From: Daldinia sp. FL1419
Lineage: Eukaryota; Ascomycota; Sordariomycetes; Xylariales; Hypoxylaceae
Direction: 5' to 3'
Assembly (NCBI GenBank): GCA_025201765.1
Contig: MU623395.1
Coordinates: 124,001 to 188,000 of the forward strand
DNA: 64,000 nucleotides
The notes under the pieces are model-generated. The model saw nothing but the letters and a program-made list of their open reading frames with translations, had not been told where the DNA came from and did no database searches. Shown one piece after another: positions 22,685 through 34,439 of the stretch (its first letter is position 1; every line of letters begins with the position of its first letter). Made by a program: the position numbers and the translations under genes.

Positions 22685-25111
22685 GCGAGACGGCAAGTCG
22701 CATATGACATTTCTTGTATATATGTTTGATGTAGTTATTATTATTTTTTTTTTAAAAAAAAGACTTGTGACAGGAGTAGTATATACCGAATTCACCGTTG
22801 TCAACGATGGCTTGCGACTCATGTCCGGGCGTTAGGTATGGCCCAGGTGCTGAGGGGCGTAGTACGTATGTACAACTCACTTAATTCCCTACCTGACGCC
22901 TATCTAAGGTATGCGGTATGCAGAAGAAGAGACTGGCGAGTGCGCTGCTAAATTCCGAGCCGAAGCGCGACTCCTCGACGCTCGACTGGCAGATATTCGA
23001 AAGATGTTGCATGATCAGCCATATCTCCGTACCGAAACCAAGTAATATCTGGGACAGCCATTCTCGTATCCGCCGTGCGAGTGTTCGTGTAATGTTTGGG
23101 TCACGTTAAACGACTCCGGGAAATTTGGTCACATGCCGCTTTCCGGTGTTAGACTTCGGGATATTCGTTATCGCCAATATGTGACATATCGTCCAACGTT
23201 GGACAACTTTTATTCAAAACAAGGTAATGCAGCCTTACTACCTCTCTTCTTTTTCGTGTGTAAGCCAATTCCGAGCGGTGGGTCGGGGCGGCAAGACTGC
23301 GTGGCGGCGTTTAAGAGCGACCGCTCTCCGAAGGCTATCAGCTGCTTCGGAGAAGCCTGTCACGACGATAAAAATGTAGGCGTCTATGCCCGAGCATGGC
23401 GACTAGATATCAAGCTCGACCTCGGGGATAATGGTTACTCCAAGGGAAAGACATGTTGTCAAACCATGAGCCTGCGAGAGCTAGATAATTATCTTTTTTC
23501 GATACTCGCCATCGAGCCTGACTTATAACGTGATGATCTCACCACCTGAATAGAGTAGAGTTGATCTGAATAACATACTATTGACACACAAAGTTTGATG
23601 TAGGTGGTGGGGAGCTTGGTTAGTATTACTTTGATGAATTCAATATGAAGTAAGTTGTCGGGTTGGATGCGGCTGATTGTCAGGGGGGTTAAGTCAAGGG
23701 GTCAAGGGGTCGAAGGGACGGTGGCTTGAACGTGGCGGCACTGAAGACTCTTTTACCGTGTAATTACATAGGAATATATGGAACAAGGAGCTACGCATCT
23801 AATCGTATGTATAAGATGTTCATGGGTATACCTTACATGCCTACCTACCTATCTTATTAAACTGTACCTGCATAAAGAAATAAGGAAAAAATTATCTAGT
23901 AGACGGGAGGATGGAGCCGACGATAATCCTATTGGATTGCCTGCATTCTAATGCATCGAATCCATCCAATAAATCCAATATAGCCTAATGAACAACAAAC
24001 ATCAGCTACAGAATTTCAGCACGTCCCATATATCATAACCAAAAACCCTTGCGTTAAGTACTTAATCAGTACAGCCCCAATCTCAAAGAGGCAAGTCCGT
24101 CGAAAAGTCGTTCCCACTGAAGAGATCACCGTAGAGGATCAACGTACCGCAAACTTGAAACATTGGCTCGTGTATTTTGACCTCACCTTTCTTTACCGTT
24201 CTGCTGACCACCGCCATGTTGCCTACCTACCTAGGTAGACCTACCATTAAACTTTGACTTTTCTCAACCTCCCCTCCGCCTATCTCGCCTATCTTCCCCC
24301 CAATTTTTGATCTATGCCACTCATTTTACTCCCGTTGCCACACTAAGGAGGTCTCTAGTGGGGTTTGGTCCCCTAAAAAGGGGAAATTATAGCCATGTTC
24401 ACCTCCAAGTGCCGATACGGGCATGAGAAGCTCTTGATTTTCTGATCGGGCGCTTGGCGTCTCTTCCGACTGTTACCTCATAAACCCCATTCATAGTACT
24501 AGTAGCGGTCGGCCTCGCCGTTTGGTATCGCGATCTGTGATGCCGACATCCCCGTCTCACGCGAGGGCGCAACTTCAAAACATGAGACATTCGAAAGGTG
24601 CCGCTAGACGTAGGGGCTGATAGATCAGACCGTCCGTGAGTTTGCGGCATGCATGAGGTAGACGACGATGCCCCACGGCTGGGGCCGCCGTACCATCTAG
24701 CCTGATCCTCAGTCTGAATCTCTGCCTCTCTGAATCCTGTCGAGAACGTATTGCGAGTAATGGGTGCCAAAAGAATTTTATTGTGATGAGTTTGAATTGG
24801 TTCTCAGTTGCGTGACTGTTATCTGAACTTAGCTGTTACTTGTCGCGCGGATAGCCTCAATTTTAGGTCTTCTTGAGCTCCCTAATTGGCTAGCTCGTCG
24901 ATCTCCTCCCACACATATCGACCATGCCCATGTGGTGACCCCTGACTTGAGTTACACGCCATCCAACTAAAGAGCTATAGCCATGCATGGGTCAAAAGGA
25001 CGTACAGTAGTAATAAGGATGGGGGTCATTCCTTCGCTGCCCATGTTTGCGAGATTGACTACGGGTCCGCCCCTTACCGCGTGGGTTCACATGCCCTGAC
25101 ATACGAAGTTG
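22685..25111. other. Intergenic region with only doubtful ORFs
   Basis: About 2.4 kb. It includes a stop-interrupted reading frame at 22911-23528, described separately. TACCTACCTACCTAGGTAG lies near 24219. Minus-strand ORF 24399-24770 begins on a non-ATG codon, is Arg/Ser/Thr-rich and shows no motif. Confidence 0.4.
22911..23528 (+). pseudogene. Stop-interrupted reading frame, unknown protein
   Basis: One frame is open from ATG 22911 to TAA 23526-23528 except for a single TAA at 23043-23045. The first 44 codons (AKFRAEARLLDARLADIRK) look like a charged coiled coil. The rest has a Cys-rich part with AISCFGEACHDD and GYSKGKTCCQTMS. A GTAATAT donor-like site overlaps the stop, so an intron ending at a TTAG near 23148 is conceivable. 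I recognise no family. It may equally be chance. Confidence 0.25.
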
Positions 25112-25118
25112 TATAAAA
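25112..25118 (+). promoter_or_regulatory. TATA box upstream of multicopper oxidase
   Basis: TATAAAA, 82 bp upstream of the ATG at 25200, with no competing ATG in between that opens a longer frame. Confidence 0.45.
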
Positions 25119-25199
25119 CATCCTGAGGCCTTCTAGATGTTGTATCGTTAAGTTTACCGGCCTACCTTTGTTACGAACTCTCAAGTTCGCCCCTTCAAG

Positions 25200-27291
25200 A
25201 TGCGGTGGCATTTGAGCTTATTGTTTTCCACGTTACTACAAGTAGGATTACTTCAAACAGGCGTCGTCGCTTCGACAGCCTCTGTTCACGATTCATCATG
25301 GCAGCCCGAATATGTACTTCACGTAACGTTCGAAACCATCACCATGAACTGCGAGCAGCGCGAGTCGGTGGTATTCAATGGCACGACACCCGGCCCTGCG
25401 TTATACTTGAAGGAAGGAAAGACGACTTGGGTCAGGGTGTACAATGACATGTCCGATCTCAACTTCACGGTGGTACGTGGGAGCGATCGACCAAGATGCC
25501 GATGGACTTGACTGACTTGGGGACCTCTAGCATTGGCATGGACTTACCATGCGAACAGCACCATTTTCCGACGGAACACCTATAGTATCCCAGTGGCCCA
25601 TAGCACCCGGTAGGTTCTTCGACTATGAGATACATCCTGAAGTAGGGGACGCTGGCACCTACTTCTACCATTCCCATATGGGGTTTCAAGCTGTTACTGC
25701 ACATGGGCTACTGATAGTGGAAGACCAAGATGAGCCTCCTTACAAATACGCCGGAGATATACCCGTCGTATTTGCGGACTGGTATATGAAGTCGGACGAA
25801 GAAATAGAAACAGGTCTCACATCTATACCCTTCAAGTGGTCCGGCGAACCTGACGCCCTGGTCTTCAATGACCGCACGGGCAATAAATCATTCGCGGACG
25901 CACCGGATGATTCTTGCAAGCCGTATATCATCGACGTGGAACCCTCGACGACATACCGAGTCCGGTTTGTTGGTGGGACTGCTATCTCATTTGTACATTT
26001 CGGTATCGAAGGCCATCCTAATCTCACCGTGATCGCCGCCGACGGGCTTTACTCAAAGCCCGCCGTCACAGATCATATGCAGATTGGGAGTGGGCAACGA
26101 TTCGATGTTTTACTCACCACGAAGAGTGAAGAGGAGATCGAAGCGGATGGGAAGAATGGTCAATACTGGTTTCGATTCGAGAGCCGCGGCCGTCCAGAAG
26201 ATATGGGAGGATATGCACTATTACAGTACAGCACCAGTGGCTCTAAAGAGAATACAAGGAGAAATGCGGTGCGCGGCCATCGGTCATCCAATCCGCGAGA
26301 TGGGAAATTCAGTGCATTACCACAATTTCCCGATAAGCCACCTGTTGTTCTACCACCCGACGGCAAATCAATTACCCAATGGCTTGAGTACAATCTCGAA
26401 CCGTTGAATACTACCAGCCGATTCCCTAAGCTCGAAGAAGTAACTCGTACCTTGTATATCACGGTAAACCAGGACGTTATCAACGGCACATACGAGGGGG
26501 GTACGGTAAATGGTGCATTGGTGTGGGAGTAAGTACCAGCACAGTTTATTTGACGGCCGGCATGACGATGGGTTACTGACGGACAATATAGGCAAAACAA
26601 GCTACCGTGGACGGAAGTAGAGGCTCAGAAATTGCATTATATTCCATACCTGATCCGAGCATACATCCAAGGAAAGACGCCGGACTACAAAGCAGCATTG
26701 GCTAACCACGGATGGGATCCTAAAACGAGAGCATTCCCAGCTTTAGTCGGCGAGGTTTTGGATATCGTATGGCAGAGCAACTCGGGCCCCACTGGTGGAT
26801 TCGAGTATCACCCTATGCACGCGCACGGAGAACATTACTGGGACCTTGGGTCAGGCAATGGCACATACGACGCCGTGGCTAACGAGAAGCACTTCAAGAA
26901 TCATACACCTATGAAGCGCGACACGACCATGTTACACCGATACGAATCCAAAGGCCCCGATAACACGACGTCTGGTTGGCGGGCGTGGAGAATTCGAGTT
27001 ACAGAGGATAACGTGGGCGCCTGGATGATGCATTGCCACATTTTGCAACACATGATCATGGGTAAGCCGAGTCGACTAACACCTCCCTAATACGCGCGGC
27101 ACTATTGCTTTTCATCATGCTAACATTTTCGTGTCATTTCAGGCATGCAGACGGTCTGGGTTTTTGGCGATGCAGTGTCGATCCTTCGGGAGATCCCTCC
27201 ACCGTACATAAGCGGCTACCTGGAATACGGCGGTAATGCGTACGGCAACGAAACCGTCGACCCTCTCGTTCTCGAGTATTACACGGAATAG
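25200..27291 (+). CDS. Secreted multicopper oxidase (ascorbate-oxidase/laccase-like)
   Basis: Four exons: 25200-25472, 25531-26528, 26592-27061 and 27143-27291, 629 aa. Introns of 58, 63 and 81 nt keep the frame. The N-terminus MRWHLSLLFSTLLQVGLL is a signal peptide. Three cupredoxin domains carry all four copper motifs: HWHG at 92-95, HSH at 138-140, HPMHAHG with His497, His500 and His502, and HCHILQHMIMGM with His571, Cys572, His573, His577 and axial Met582. The trinuclear and type 1 sites are therefore intact. Several NxS/T sequons (NFT, NLT, NGT, NTT) suggest glycosylation. The axial Met and the HPMHAHGEHYW stretch point to the ascorbate-oxidase-like fungal group rather than classical high-potential laccases. 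Known members oxidise phenols, ascorbate or metals and reduce O2 to water. Substrate is not deducible. Confidence 0.92.
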
Positions 27292-30051
27292 ATGAAATAG
27301 ATGACTAGTGAACTAGTAACCATTTTGAATAGTAACCATTTGAATAAACATTATCATGATTAGCGATCAAAAAGGGGGAAAGGGGGGTGGGAGCTAGAAA
27401 GGCATTTACGGGTCTTACACGGGCGAATCTTTTTTAATTTTTATTCTTCTTTCTATTTAATCACTGCATGTATTATATTAGTCCTACCTTACATATATAT
27501 GTATATGTATTGATATCCACTATACCCACTTCTGTTCTCCCCAGTACCCTGGATCTCGTGTTGCAGATTGACCTATAAACGGCATCATTTCTGAATCTGT
27601 GCCACCGGGTCGCAGCTGGGCTGACTTCAGCTACTCAGGTACCCGAACAGCCGCCGGGGTGACCTGAATCCAGGCGCGTCCGAAATCTCGGCCGGTTCCG
27701 AGCTTAGGTAACTGGTGGATTAAATGCGAACTGCGGAAGTCACATTCCTTTTTCTTTTTTCTTTCTTTTTTTCTCGAAGTATTTTGTTATCAAGCCGGAA
27801 GTTTCTATTGGTCCCAACACGTATTGACCATAATTATTCACTTTTGGCATTGGTTATAATGAAATGTATCTTAAAAGTATTCCGTTCATTTCGTCGCTTC
27901 CATCTTAATTAAAGTACCTATTGTTTTAGGGAGAAGGTACTTGTCTAGTAGGATGTAGGTAGGTAAGTACCTTTTAGAAAGGAACTGCAAGTACCTAAGT
28001 TAGATGCTGTACTAAAATGTACCTAATGTACACGTACACGTACCAGGTAGTTGCTTGAACTATTTGAAAATCAACTTGAGTTTCTCTCTTGAAGCTGCCT
28101 CTTCAGAGGAAGGTTAAAACCATATTAAGAGGGAAGCATTAAATCTTTTATTCAGAGAGTCCAATTCGAAATTTTCCCATTCCACCTAACTATAATAATT
28201 TCTATTTACTAAACACTTCCTACCTTCTAAAGTATTTGAACCTTTACAGAGGCATCAGTTCTCACAAGTCGTCAGGTCAATATTATAACTCGATATCTAT
28301 AATATTTAACAATGTATTATTGTTAAACGATTCGTCCATAACTTCCATTTTCAAACAACTATATTTTCCAATTCCTAACAACTATTGTAAACAGTGTCTA
28401 AAAAAGAGGCTACTATTACGACTACGCGTTTACCCCATAACCACAGCTCCTACCGTAATTAAGATAACTCTGTAGAGACCCTTACTACGACTCTCAGACG
28501 TATTACCATGTACAATCACACTGCACATAATGCGTCTTATCAATACCAGCCGGGAAGGAATCCCTCGAGTTTCAGTGCAATTCTATGACTTAAATCTGTG
28601 AAGTACCTATCGTTATTCTGGGGTTTTGTCGTTCTTTTAACCGGAATTTCGATTACGGCGGTCAGAACGAACGACAGTAGGAGCGAAGATCACCGTGAGT
28701 TTAGTTCGGGGCCAGAATCCTAGTTTATATGCCCCTTGGGTTAACTATAACCTCGCAGGGATTGATCAGAAACTTCGTACAAAGTGTGGGAGGGTTGTTT
28801 GTGGTTTTGAACCGCAGCTTGGCAGATGGTTGAGATAGCTCCATAGGTAGCCATTAGTAGATAGTGTTCCTCGCGGAGCAACGATGTTGTTTCCTCACTT
28901 CTTGGTCCGCCTCGTGACACGATCACAATTGGAAGCTGAAGTTTCTTATTAAGCTAGAACGATGATAAAGTTAGCTGTTCAAGAAAACTTTCCAATATGG
29001 CCCCTTTAATTGCCCTATGTTTGATGCATGGCGACTACCAAAGTAGGAAGGTGAGAAGCCTTATAAGGGTACCAAAAGTCGGTATCGAGAAACTCTAGGG
29101 TAATGATCCGCACTGGATTCTCGAGGCTACAATAGCCCTTCGTCCTATATCTCTGATTTGGCATGTAGGATGGCCGTGAGTGCAGAATGGTGACCATATA
29201 AAACGTGGTAACTAGGTATGCAATTGTGACATGTTGAAGCCAATTAGGATTATAAAATTTACCTACTAAACTATCAATCAACTAAATCGGAGATTAGATG
29301 GACGGTTTGGGAAAAGATAGTCTATAAATCAAACTTCATCGTACGTTAGAGATCACATTAGACTGAAGCAAAGGTATCCGAATAGCCGTGATATCAAACG
29401 ACAGATGAGACAAAGTTAACGATGGCCTTCGTGTAGACTTTGGGGTTGCCCACGTCAAAGGTGGCGTTACTAATGAACCATATACTAGGTTAGTAACCTA
29501 AGGCTAATTAACCTTGAACTATATTTATAGAATATGTCTGCTCAATTGTACCTCGAACCATGAGACATGGCGAGTAGTCATGACGGTTGGATAGAATCTT
29601 GCAAGATAGGAAAGTGGATAAATACTATGCACCTAGGTTAGAGATATTGACATTAGAAAGTAGGAATCTAACGGGAAGTGAATATGGAGAATAGTTGTAA
29701 ACTATCGGATTGTATTTAGGATTAATGAAAGTTGATTTTATGTTGTGGAATTGAAGCCGTGGTGTGTAACTTGTTGAGCGTATTGATTTTACTGTTGGAA
29801 TGTTTGATTCGCGTGAAACGTGTAAACTTGTGTACTAATTTTGATTAAATACCCCTTATGTATCTCTTTTATCCCGTTATATTCGCGAGGATCGTACCTT
29901 TTTGCTATGCTCCATGATAGAGTGAAAGGTTGCCCTGCAAATCATCCATACATCCTGCCCGTATCCGTGAGCTCGATCTCCAATTCTGTTAAAGACAGAA
30001 TCCAGGCCGTCCACTCCTACCAAAACTCCCCGAGAGAATACCCATTCCTGC
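27292..30051. other. Long AT-rich intergenic region
   Basis: About 2.8 kb of low-GC DNA with no supported gene. It has AGGTAGGTAAGTACC motifs near 27956-27970, and ORFs of 62-97 codons with no recognisable content. I see no inverted ends or long direct repeats. Confidence 0.45.
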
Positions 30052-30585
30052 CTAGGGGTATGCCTCCTTCACAGCATCCTCCACATCTTTACCGAAATCA
30101 AAGGGTTGGCCTCCGACCATCAGTCGCGCCTTGAGGTCGGTACGATTCTCGAGGATGATCTTCTTAGCCATAAATCCCCTGGTTGTAATATCACCCATCT
30201 TCTGGGTGACTAGGCCCTTGGGTAGCTTGGGGAACTCTATGGCGTTTCCATCTTTATCCTTTAGCGTGGACGTTTGCTCGTCCCATTCCCACTCCCATTG
30301 GTAATTGGGATCATTCCAGGCCCAAGGATTAGCAATGGCCTTGCACTTTCGGGTGGCACCCTCTGGCAGGAAAGGGACGACGTATTCGACGTAGGTATTC
30401 TGAACGAAGTCGGCAACGAAGTAGAGAGCAGACGGAGTCTCGTCGAGATTGGGCTTTATGAAGGTTGGCGTGGGATCTTGAAGGTACTTGTATCGAGAAT
30501 CGAGAAAAAGACCCCGTAATAAGGCGGCGTGGTTGGCGGCAAGCTTGAAAGCTTCAGCCGGAGTCGGGTGCTTGATCTTGGCCAT
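30052..30585 (-). CDS. Hypothetical protein, 177 aa
   Basis: Single exon, ATG at 30585, TAG at 30052-30054. Soluble, no signal peptide or membrane segment. The sequence is aromatic and charged, with AEAFKLAANHAALLRGLFLDSRYKYL at the start (helical), a central TYVEYVVPFLPEGATRKCKAIANPWAW, a Trp/Glu-rich QWEWEWDEQTSTLKDKDGNAI, and a C-terminal helix ending KDVEDAVKEAYP. Codon composition and length look like a real gene, unlike the surrounding AT-rich DNA. I do not recognise the family. The coding call is fairly good and the function is unknown. Confidence 0.65.
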   Translation of the reverse strand: MAKIKHPTPAEAFKLAANHAALLRGLFLDSRYKYLQDPTPTFIKPNLDETPSALYFVADFVQNTYVEYVVPFLPEGATRKCKAIANPWAWNDPNYQWEWEWDEQTSTLKDKDGNAIEFPKLPKGLVTQKMGDITTRGFMAKKIILENRTDLKARLMVGGQPFDFGKDVEDAVKEAYP

Positions 30586-31493
30586 ATTGATAATGTAATG
30601 GTCAAAAGTAAATAACTAAAGGTGTAATAAGTGCAATAAATAGCTCGACTAAATAATAATAATAAAAATAATAATAAGATGAAAAGAGACAGAAAGGGCT
30701 CTGGAAGCTCTTTCGGTGAATAAAAGTGTGGAGTCATGGGCATGTGGGGTAACCTGCAGCTTGAGGAGAAGAAGTGGGAGGTACCTACGCAAAGCTGACG
30801 TAGGTACAATACCTACCTGGGTTAGGTGGTTTGTGATAGGTAGTAGGTATAGGTATAGGTACTGCTGCTGTTTCTTAAGAGGTACAACACCTAATACAGC
30901 CCCTTTTCATACCTAGGTAGGTTGTTATTGTGATACGAAAATAAAATTAATCACTTCGATAATGCCATTAGAATTTCATGTTTCGGGTTCCTACCTCCGG
31001 CTTCTATGGGATTGCGTTTGCATCAGGTAATTCACAGAAGGGCGTTTGTTAGATTCCGCGTATGTGGTTTTGGTGGATTCGGGATTCGTATCTTGATATT
31101 CTACGCTCCTCTTATAAGAGGTACCTACCTACCTACCTACCTTAGGTATGCATCCCGGGCAATCATAAGTAGGCCTAGTTAATGGTCACGTTCAAGAAGA
31201 TTGGAGAAATATGCCTCGGAAAAACACTTCCATCTGATAAAATCGGTCGAGACCTTCCGCCGTCCCGGAGACATGCGAGATTCATGGAGTTGCAATGCTC
31301 CTTTAACGCAGGCGATCGGCACAATGCAGGGTCAATACTCGGCAGATGAGTTGACGAGGTTAGCTACCTGCGGGGTAGACGATACCCCTTGGCTGCTCAA
31401 TATAGGAATGCAGGATATAAGATGATCTAAAGACGAGATACCATATTGATTCTTTATTGCTCGGTCCATTTTATCGTTGGATCTCTCTACCTC
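30586..31493. other. Intergenic with ACCT repeats
   Basis: Between the divergent hypothetical gene and the flavoenzyme gene. AATAATAATA-type tracts near 30653-30675, GTAGGTATAGGTATAGGTAC near 30841-30861, and five ACCT units (ACCTACCTACCTACCTACCT) near 31122-31142. No gene seen. Confidence 0.5.
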
Positions 31494-33659
31494 ATGTCTT
31501 TTTTAGATGAGGCTCAGTCCGACGTGCCGCTTCTTTCCGAGAAGCACTCCGGCATCCCGGAATTCTTGCTGGAGAAAGCTCGCGAGGCCAAAGCCGGCAT
31601 CTTCGAAACAAGGACCAAACCCAGGAATACGAGGGAGAGGAAGCATGTTATTCCTCCTGGAGTTGAAGATCAAGTATTTGTTACTGCGCTCGGCGAACTT
31701 GGTAAGCAGCTAGGCGAAGACAACGTCGAGCGGAACGACAAGCCATTGAGAGATGGATGGTAAGTGCCTATGTAGCCTAGCATCACTGTATAACTTGATA
31801 TAAGGAGCGCGTGTTCTAACCTTCGTGGGACAGGTACATGGAACGTAGGTGAATTCTCGGTTGATAGAGGCTATTGTTCCTAACGTATATCGTATACAGA
31901 CCCAAATACCCACGACCTGATGGCAATCCTCGACGAAGAGGAACTGGTCCCGTCGGCGATGGTCTATCCCGGTAGCACTGAAGAGGTCCAGAAAGTTGTC
32001 CTATGGGCGAACAAGTATCGCATCCCTATTTTCCCCATCTCGATGGGTCGAAATTGTAAGTACGAGTAAAGGTAGACTAAAATCGAAATTCAGCGGCTAA
32101 CGGCGTCAGTGGGATACGGTGGTGCGGCGCCTCGAGTGCGCGGATCCGTCCTTGTTGATCTCGGGAGGCGCATGAATAAGATCCTCGACATCAGCCCAGA
32201 AGATTATACATGTCTGCTTGAGCCGGGCGTTTCTTTCTACGCCTTACATGACGCTATCAAAACTAAGGGATATGATCATCTCTGGATTGATGTTCCCGAT
32301 GTCGGTGGTGGTTCCGTCATAGGGAACACTGTGGACCGCGGCGTCGGATATACGCCCTATGGGGATCATTGGGCTTGTCATTCAGGGTTAGAGGTCGTAC
32401 TCCCGACAGGAGAGGTAATCCGAACGGGTATGGGCGCTCTTCCGGGCAACAATACCTGGCAAACATTTCCTTATGGGTTTGGCCCGTACTCCGAGTTAGT
32501 CCCCCCCCGTTAATACTCCGTTTCGCCGCCATTGGTTGACAAACAGGAACATAGTGGAATCTTCTCGCAGTCCAACTTTGGTATTGTGACCAAGATGGGC
32601 ATGACGCTGATGCCGAACCCGGGCGGACATGAAGGCTTCGTAAGGCTCCAACCATAATGGCCAGCTTCCGGGTTCAAAATGCTAATATCGTATTTGGCAG
32701 ATATACACTTTTCAAAAGGAAGAAGATCTTAACCAGCTAGTGAGTTTCTTACGCCAAAATGGCGTTATGCAGAATGCTAAAAGGAGCATCTTTAGATCGA
32801 GATTATCCGGCCACTTAGGATAAGCAACATCCTGGAAAATGTTGCGCAACTGCGCCATGTCACGCAGACCATCGCAGTACGCGGTAGACCACGGACCGAC
32901 TTTTACCAAGGTGAGGGTACCATTCCGGACAATGTAGTCCACGGGGTTGCGGCCACTCTCCCCATCGGAGATCACACCTGGGTCTACTACGGCATGTCGT
33001 ACGGTCCCCCACATATCCGCCAATACAAGCTCTCCATTATCGACGCCGAGTTTAAGAAAGTCCCGGGTGCTCGTCGGATCGACCCGTCAACACTACCGCC
33101 GGATGAATATTTCTGGGCTAGAGATCGCATCGCTTCAGGTACTCCTGAGCTCCAAGAACTACGCTGGGTTAACTGGATGCCCAACGGTGCTCATATCGCA
33201 TTCTCGCCTGTCAGTCCTATCCGTGGTACAGATGCGACTAGGTTATTCGAATTAGCTAAGCGCAGACATGAGGAATTTGGAGTCGACCTGTTTCCAGCGT
33301 TCTGTGTCGGGCTGCGCGAAATGCATCTCATTGTCGAGCTTGTATACGATCGCGCGGATCCGAAACGCCGCAAAGACGTGCTCGACTGTCTGCGACACAT
33401 GGTTGACGACGCGGCTGCTTATGGCTACGGAGAATACCGAACGCATCTAGTCCTAATGGATCAAGTGGCTGGAACATATAACTGGAATGATGGTGCGTTA
33501 ATGAAGTTTCACGAGAAGCTAAAGGATGCGCTAGATCCTAATGGTATCATGGCTCCTGGGCGCTGTGGTATCTGGCCGAAGCAATATAGGAATCGAGGGT
33601 GGGAGATGGCTAAAGCTAGCGGCGAGAATTCCCAAGGAGATGGAGTTTCTCCCTCTTGA
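31494..33659 (+). CDS. FAD-dependent oxidase of the vanillyl-alcohol oxidase family
   Basis: Seven exons: 31494-31759, 31834-31844, 31900-32055, 32110-32494, 32555-32639, 32701-32739 and 32796-33659, 601 aa. Every junction is in frame with GT/AG ends. Exon 2 is only 11 nt. The protein matches the VAO/4-cresol dehydrogenase type: FAD-binding half with FPISMGRN-LGYGGAAPRV (Tyr147), HLWIDVPDVGGGS with the base-like Asp205, and RGVGYTPYGDHW. The substrate half has VGLREMH with His491, which aligns with the histidine that binds FAD covalently in VAO, and TYNWN with Tyr542. No signal peptide is seen, so it is probably intracellular or peroxisomal. Known members oxidise 4-alkyl phenols, vanillyl alcohol or eugenol with O2. 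The loop between GALP and FPYGFGPY is about 15 residues shorter than in fungal VAO (see findings). Confidence 0.93.
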
Positions 33660-34439
33660 TAGGGGTTCATGCCGAGCGAGTCCAGTCTAATATTATTACA
33701 TTATAGTTCCAATCAAACAGCATGTAAGGAGATCATCAATTAATTGCTGCTTACCCCTCACTAGGTAACCATGGGCTATCTCTAAGGTCATAAGTCGAGC
33801 TGAATACTGCCGAAGAGATTCCCACAAATGAAATCTCACGCACGCGATCATTGGATTCTGTCATATCGGCATACCAGCATATCCCGAAAGTTCATACTGG
33901 TGACTTATAAGCTAACGCCGATTGCCACGCGATACTATGAATCGAAGAAGTCATAGCCAGTCGGATGGGTCCGATAAATCGATATATCAATTCCGACAAC
34001 TCAGAACGGCTAGTCTGGTGAACCTATAGCCTTTACAGCTTTAAGAGCCTGACTCTGATGATCCCTCCACCGTAGATAAAAAAGCAAATAATAGTATCTG
34101 AAACGAGGGCGCGCTCATTGGTTTCTGCCCCGAAAAGGATGATGTTGTCGGTGTTACACGACATGTATTATGAGGTAGATGCCCTTCTAATTGGGACCGG
34201 CCCAATATAAACGACTATCGTCATGCACGACATGTGTAAGGGCGGTTAGGGCTTGACTTTTTTAAAAATGTGTTCCTCCTCTAGCACTCGTAGCCTTAAG
34301 TAAAGCATTGTCAGTTAATTTGTAGGATACAAGTACGCGTGTCGGAAGGTCTTGTTACCTACATTAAATCGACCACCTAAACACTTCCGCTGACCCATGC
34401 AATGTTCCTTCGTGGTAACTTAAGGATAGAGACTTTAAC
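33660..34439. other. Intergenic between flavoenzyme and P450 genes
   Basis: 780 bp between two same-strand genes. No ORF of note. It should hold the terminator of the first gene and the promoter of the second. I see no clear TATA box. Confidence 0.45.

Noticed and set aside
24399..24770. 123-codon minus-strand ORF
   Set aside because: Starts on a non-ATG codon, Arg/Ser-rich, no motif, no neighbouring exon.
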